A DNA stretch of 64,000 nucleotides from Sinorhizobium terangae (lineage in GTDB: Bacteria; Pseudomonadota; Alphaproteobacteria; Rhizobiales; Rhizobiaceae): positions 248,001 to 312,000 of the forward strand of contig NZ_CP121660.1 in NCBI RefSeq assembly GCF_029714365.1. Reading direction: 5' to 3'. This document shows positions 60,409-64,000 of this stretch, in pieces. Under the pieces are notes generated by a model. That model was not told where the DNA came from. It ran no database searches and saw only the letters and a list, made by a program, of their open reading frames with translations. The stretch's first letter is position 1; each line of letters begins with the position of its first letter. The position numbers and the translations under genes are program-made.

Positions 60409-61236
60409 GTGAAAAAGCTCATCGCACGACTTGCCATCGGGGTTGCATTCGTCGCTGCTGCAGTCTCTGCCCATGCCGGAGAGACGTTAGATCGCGTCAT
60501 GGAAAAGAAGGCGATGGTCGTCGCGACCAACAGCGGCTGGCCGCCCCAGAGCTACCTGGACGACAACAACGAGATGGTCGGCTTCGACATCGATGTCTCG
60601 CGTGAGATCGCCAAGCGCCTCGGCGTCGAGGTGAGCTTCGAGACGCCGGACTGGGCGACGCTTACCGGTGGCCGTTGGCAGGGACGCTACGACCTCGGCG
60701 TCGGCTCGGTGACACCCACCAAGGCGCGCGCCCAGGTCATCGATTTCGCCGGCATCTACTACTACAGCCCGTACGTCTACGTCCTGCACAAGGACAGCGA
60801 GGCGAAGTCGACCGACGATCTGAAGGGCAAGGTGATCGGCGTCGAGACGGCGACAACCTCGGAAGACTTCATCAACCGCCGGCTTGAAATCGACGCGCCG
60901 GGCTTGCCGCCGATCAAGTACAAGCTGGAGCCGGGCGAGGTGCGGACCTTTGCCGACTCGATGCTGCCCTTCGATGACCTGCGCCTCGGCAACGGTGTGC
61001 GCCTCGACGCGGTGATCGCACCCGAGCAGACCGCGCTCAACGCGATCAAGAACGGCTATCCGCTGCGCGTAATGGACGGCGAATACGCCTTCAAGGAGCC
61101 GCTGGTCGTCATCGCCGAGAAAGTCGATCCGGAGTGGACCGAGAAGGTCGGCGGCATCATCGAAGAGATGAAGAAGGACGGAACGCTGGCGACGCTGACC
61201 ACCAAGTGGTACGGCAAGGACTACAGCGCGGACTGA
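60409..61236 (+). CDS. ABC transporter substrate-binding protein, polar amino-acid type
   Basis: The 275-residue protein starts with GTG after a strong GAGGAGG site and has a signal peptide (to about AHAG, residue 24). The SBP family 3 pattern follows: NSGWPPQSYLDDNNEMVGFD, IDVSREIAKRLG, DLGVGSVTPTKARAQVIDF and the linker DDLKGKVIGVETATT. It delivers a polar amino acid or opine-like solute to the permease at 62596. The FAD oxidase gene between them suggests that the solute has an oxidisable amine. Confidence 0.9.
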   Translation: MKKLIARLAIGVAFVAAAVSAHAGETLDRVMEKKAMVVATNSGWPPQSYLDDNNEMVGFDIDVSREIAKRLGVEVSFETPDWATLTGGRWQGRYDLGVGSVTPTKARAQVIDFAGIYYYSPYVYVLHKDSEAKSTDDLKGKVIGVETATTSEDFINRRLEIDAPGLPPIKYKLEPGEVRTFADSMLPFDDLRLGNGVRLDAVIAPEQTALNAIKNGYPLRVMDGEYAFKEPLVVIAEKVDPEWTEKVGGIIEEMKKDGTLATLTTKWYGKDYSAD

Positions 61237-61296
61237 CAGGATGGGCGCGGGCGTTTTTCGCTCGCGCCCTTTGCGTTTTCAGCGGACCGGCACGAC

Positions 61297-62577
61297 ATGA
61301 CCTACCCAGACAGCTATTACAGACGAACCATGGCGGACCAGACGGTGCGCCGGTCGCTCGCAGGCAAAGTGGACTGCGACACCGTTATCATCGGCGGGGG
61401 CCTCGCGGGCCTCACCACGGCACTGCAGCTTGCAAGGGGCGGGCAGGCGGTTGCGGTCCTGGAGGCCGAGAGCATCGGCTTCGGAGCTTCCGGCCGTAAC
61501 GGAGGCTTCGTCAGTCCCGGCTATGCGACCGGCAGCGCCGAGATCGCACGGATCGCCGGTGAGGACGCCGCCCGTCGCCTCCATCTGCTGTCGATCGAAG
61601 GCATGGACTTCGTGCGCGAAACGATCGAGGCGTTGGCGATCCGCGATGCCCTGCCGACACGCGGAATCACAAGCGTGCTGCGCTATGAGGACGGTGCCAG
61701 CCTGAAGGCGCATGCGGAGAAAATGCGTCGTCTGTACGACTACGAACTCGACTACCTCGACCGCGACCAGGTCCGTTCAGTGCTGAAGTCCAAGCGCTAT
61801 TTCCAGGCGCTGCGCGACAGGCGAGCCTTCCACATGCATCCGCTCAACTATTTGCGCGCGCTTGCCGCCGAGATCGAGCGCCTCGGCGGCCTGATCTACG
61901 AGTCCTCTGCAGTGACCAAGGTGGTGCTCGACGGCGCCGAGAAGCGAGTCTTGACCGGGGGTGGCGAGGTCCGCGCCCGCACCGTCGTCTTTACGACGGG
62001 CGGCTACACGGGATCGCTTCATGGCAGGCTCAAGCGCGCCTTCCTGCCGATCGCGACCTACGTGATGGTCAGCGAGGAAGCGCCCGATCTCGTCGCTTCG
62101 GCGATCGCGACCGGCGACGCGATCGGCGATAACCGTCGTGCCGGCGATTATTATCGCGTCGTCGACGGCGGAAAGCGCCTGCTGTGGGGTGGGCGTATCA
62201 CCACGCGCGCCGCCTCGACGGATGCGCTCGTGCGGGAACTGAGGGCGGAGATGGTTGGTACCTATCCGCAGCTTTCCGGTCTGAAGACCGAGCTCGCCTG
62301 GTCGGGCTTAATGTCTTACGCCCGGCACCTGATGCCCCAGATCGGCCGGATGAGCCCGGGCGTATGGTACTGCACGGCCTTTGGCGGCCATGGGCTCAAC
62401 ACGACGGCAATCGGCGGCAAGGTCGTCGCCGAGGGCATCCTCGGCCAATCGGAGCGCTACAAGCTCTATCAGCCGTTCGGACTCGTTTGGGCGGGCGGGC
62501 TTGCCGGGCTCGCCGTCGCTCAGCTCACCTATTGGAAACTCCAGGCGCAGGACTGGTGGCGCGAACGCGCCGCCTGA
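61297..62577 (+). CDS. FAD-dependent amine/amino-acid oxidoreductase (DAO family)
   Basis: The 426-residue protein has the FAD-binding start DTVIIGGGLAGLTTALQLA (about residues 27-45), the GFGASGRNGGF motif that is typical of PuuB/OrdL-type enzymes, and CTAFGGHGLNTTAIGGKVVAE near the end. It probably oxidises an amine or amino acid brought in by the adjacent transporter, such as a gamma-glutamylated polyamine or N-methyl amino acid; the substrate cannot be read from sequence. A hydrophobic C-terminal part (about 395-410) could touch the membrane. Confidence 0.88.
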   Translation: MTYPDSYYRRTMADQTVRRSLAGKVDCDTVIIGGGLAGLTTALQLARGGQAVAVLEAESIGFGASGRNGGFVSPGYATGSAEIARIAGEDAARRLHLLSIEGMDFVRETIEALAIRDALPTRGITSVLRYEDGASLKAHAEKMRRLYDYELDYLDRDQVRSVLKSKRYFQALRDRRAFHMHPLNYLRALAAEIERLGGLIYESSAVTKVVLDGAEKRVLTGGGEVRARTVVFTTGGYTGSLHGRLKRAFLPIATYVMVSEEAPDLVASAIATGDAIGDNRRAGDYYRVVDGGKRLLWGGRITTRAASTDALVRELRAEMVGTYPQLSGLKTELAWSGLMSYARHLMPQIGRMSPGVWYCTAFGGHGLNTTAIGGKVVAEGILGQSERYKLYQPFGLVWAGGLAGLAVAQLTYWKLQAQDWWRERAA

Positions 62578-62595
62578 GACAGGAAAGACCCACCC

Positions 62596-63567
62596 ATGAT
62601 CGGTCGATTGATCCTTACCTATCCGGAAGCATCCCGGCGCGCCGGTGCCCTTCTCGTGCTCGCGCTCGTGACACTTGCGCTTTACCAACTCGGGATCAGC
62701 TCCGCCTGGATCGGCCGGCTGCTGCCGGCGTCGCAAGGCTGGCTCGGGGAAAATCCGGCGGCCGGCCGCCTCGTTTCGGCACTCCTGATCGCGCTGATCG
62801 TGGCGGCAAACTGGAAGGCGCTACGCCAGCTTTCCCGTCGCCAGCAGATCGTCGCCGTTTGGGCCGAACTCTTCGCGCTCCTGATGCTGTTCTTCTATTC
62901 CTTCGATCTGTCCTTCGCCTTCATCGCAAAGAAGATCGGATTCCTCGTCACGCAGGGTGTGGTGACCACGCTCTACATCTCGGCGATCTCCATCGTGATC
63001 GCGACGGTCATTGCGCTTGCCGGCGCCATTGCGAAGCTCTCCAGCAACGGCGTCGTCTACGGGCTCGCTACTTTCTACACCTCGCTGTTCCGCGGCCTTC
63101 CGCTGCTCATGCAAATCTACATCATCTATCTCGGCTTGCCGCAGGTCGGCTACGTGATCAGCGCTGTTCCCGCCGGCATCCTGGCGCTGTCGCTCTGCTA
63201 CGGCGCCTACATGACCGAGATCTTCCGTGCCGGCATCGAGAGCATTCCACGCGGCCAGACGGAAGGCGCGACCGCGCTCGGCCTCAGCCCCGCCCAGACA
63301 ATGGGCCTCGTGATCCTGCCGCAGGCGATGCGGGTCATCATCCCGCCGACGGGCAACCAGTTCATCGCGATGCTGAAGGACTCCTCACTTGTGTCGGTCG
63401 TCGGCGTCTGGGAAATCATGTATCTCGCGCGTACCCAAGGCCAGACCGAGTTCCGCCACATCGAGATGCTGATCACCGCCTCGATGATCTACTGGATCCT
63501 CTCGATCTGCCTCGAATACGCCCAGGCTCGCATCGAGGAACGCTTCGGACGCTTCGATGTCCGTTGA
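62596..63567 (+). CDS. Polar amino-acid ABC transporter permease
   Basis: The 323-residue protein has a longer N-terminal part than usual (two extra hydrophobic helices in the first 100 residues) and the HisM/GlnP-type permease domain, with the EAA loop EGATALGLSPAQTMGLVILPQA (by position, about residues 234-255). No second permease or ATP-binding gene is seen before the window ends. The stop overlaps the start of the next gene by 11 bases. Confidence 0.92.
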   Translation: MIGRLILTYPEASRRAGALLVLALVTLALYQLGISSAWIGRLLPASQGWLGENPAAGRLVSALLIALIVAANWKALRQLSRRQQIVAVWAELFALLMLFFYSFDLSFAFIAKKIGFLVTQGVVTTLYISAISIVIATVIALAGAIAKLSSNGVVYGLATFYTSLFRGLPLLMQIYIIYLGLPQVGYVISAVPAGILALSLCYGAYMTEIFRAGIESIPRGQTEGATALGLSPAQTMGLVILPQAMRVIIPPTGNQFIAMLKDSSLVSVVGVWEIMYLARTQGQTEFRHIEMLITASMIYWILSICLEYAQARIEERFGRFDVR

Positions 63568-64000
63568 GGTCTCCTCTGCGGGTGCCGACGGTGCGGCGCC
63601 CGCGCCCGCCAACGGGCGGGCCGCGCTCGTGGTGCTTCTTGCCTTCGCCGTCTTTTCCGGTACGGATGCGATCGTGAAAGTGCTTGCCGCCGGAATCGCG
63701 GCGCCGCAAGTGACGTTTCTGGTAACGGCGGCGGCGCTGCTGATCCTCTTCTGCCATGCTGGCGTCGTTGGACGCCTCCGGCGGCTCATGCCGCGCCAGC
63801 CCGGTCTCGCGCTGCTGCGTGTACTTCTTCTAGCCGGCGACACCTTGCTCATCCATTATGCCTTTGCGGCCCTGCCGCTCGCCGAGGCCTATCTGCTTGC
63901 CTTCCTGACGCCGATTCTTGTGGCGATGCTCGGATTTGTGCTGCTTGGGGAACGGCTTTCTCCGATCGGCTGGGCAGGCGTGGTGATCGGTTTCGCCGGC
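63557..64000 (+). CDS. EamA/DMT-family permease, N-terminal part
   Basis: Only the first 148 codons are in the window and the frame is still open at the end. After a short polar start, four to five hydrophobic helices are seen with the DMT-family pattern DAIVKVLAAGIAAPQVTFLV and YAFAALPLAEAYLLAFLTPILVAML. The family exports metabolites. The ATG at 63557 overlaps the permease gene. Its place inside the transporter operon may be read-through of operon structure or chance. Confidence 0.85.
   Translation, partial: MSVEVSSAGADGAAPAPANGRAALVVLLAFAVFSGTDAIVKVLAAGIAAPQVTFLVTAAALLILFCHAGVVGRLRRLMPRQPGLALLRVLLLAGDTLLIHYAFAALPLAEAYLLAFLTPILVAMLGFVLLGERLSPIGWAGVVIGFAG

Overview
This window looks like a large replicon (megaplasmid, chromid or chromosome) of a Sinorhizobium/Ensifer-type alphaproteobacterium. 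The inference rests on high GC, protein sequences typical of Rhizobiaceae, and several small interspersed repeat families of the RIME type in the intergenic gaps. No replication, conjugation or rRNA/tRNA gene was seen, so the replicon cannot be named. No insertion sequence or CRISPR array was found.

Layout. (1) 1-15018: a respiratory complex I (nuo) locus. A proton-antiporter gene cut by the window start, an 84-residue membrane protein, NuoL-like, NuoM, NuoN, NuoA, B, C, D, E, F and G lie on the + strand. NuoH, NuoI and a CBS-domain protein lie on the - strand, facing them. NuoJ and NuoK are not in the window. (2) 15360-23666: a secreted Met-rich EF-hand protein, a UvrD/PcrA-type helicase, a small zinc-ribbon protein and a TetR-adaptor-RND efflux operon. 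(3) 23889-53875: a nearly complete denitrification island. It holds pseudoazurin, napEFDABC, ubiTUV with ubiD/ubiX-type genes, nnrU with a hemerythrin-like protein, norEF, norCBQD, hemN, a poorly characterised DUF2249/membrane protein/DUF2249x2/DUF59 operon, nnrS, and nirK-nirV-nnrR. A Phd/VapC toxin-antitoxin pair and a serralysin-type metalloprotease sit inside it. No nitrous oxide reductase (nos) genes are present. (4) 53918-59991: a methyltransferase divergent from an iron-siderophore-type ABC transporter with two paralogous binding proteins, then an Rrf2-family regulator. (5) 60409-64000: a polar amino-acid-type ABC transporter with an FAD amine/amino-acid oxidase, and the start of an EamA-family permease.

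How the genes fit together. Complex I feeds electrons into the quinone pool. NapC takes electrons from quinol to NapAB for nitrate reduction, pseudoazurin can carry electrons to NirK, and NorCB reduces NO. UbiTUV allow ubiquinone to be made without O2, and HemN makes heme without O2. Sites of the form TTG-N8-CAA (the CRP/FNR family half-sites bound by NnrR, FixK or FNR proteins) lie in front of pseudoazurin, ubiT/ubiD, norE, norC, hemN/DUF2249 and nnrS/nirK. This suggests one low-O2/NO-controlled regulon, with NnrR encoded in the island itself. A TGA-N9-TCA site in front of the iron transporter points to iron control of that unit.
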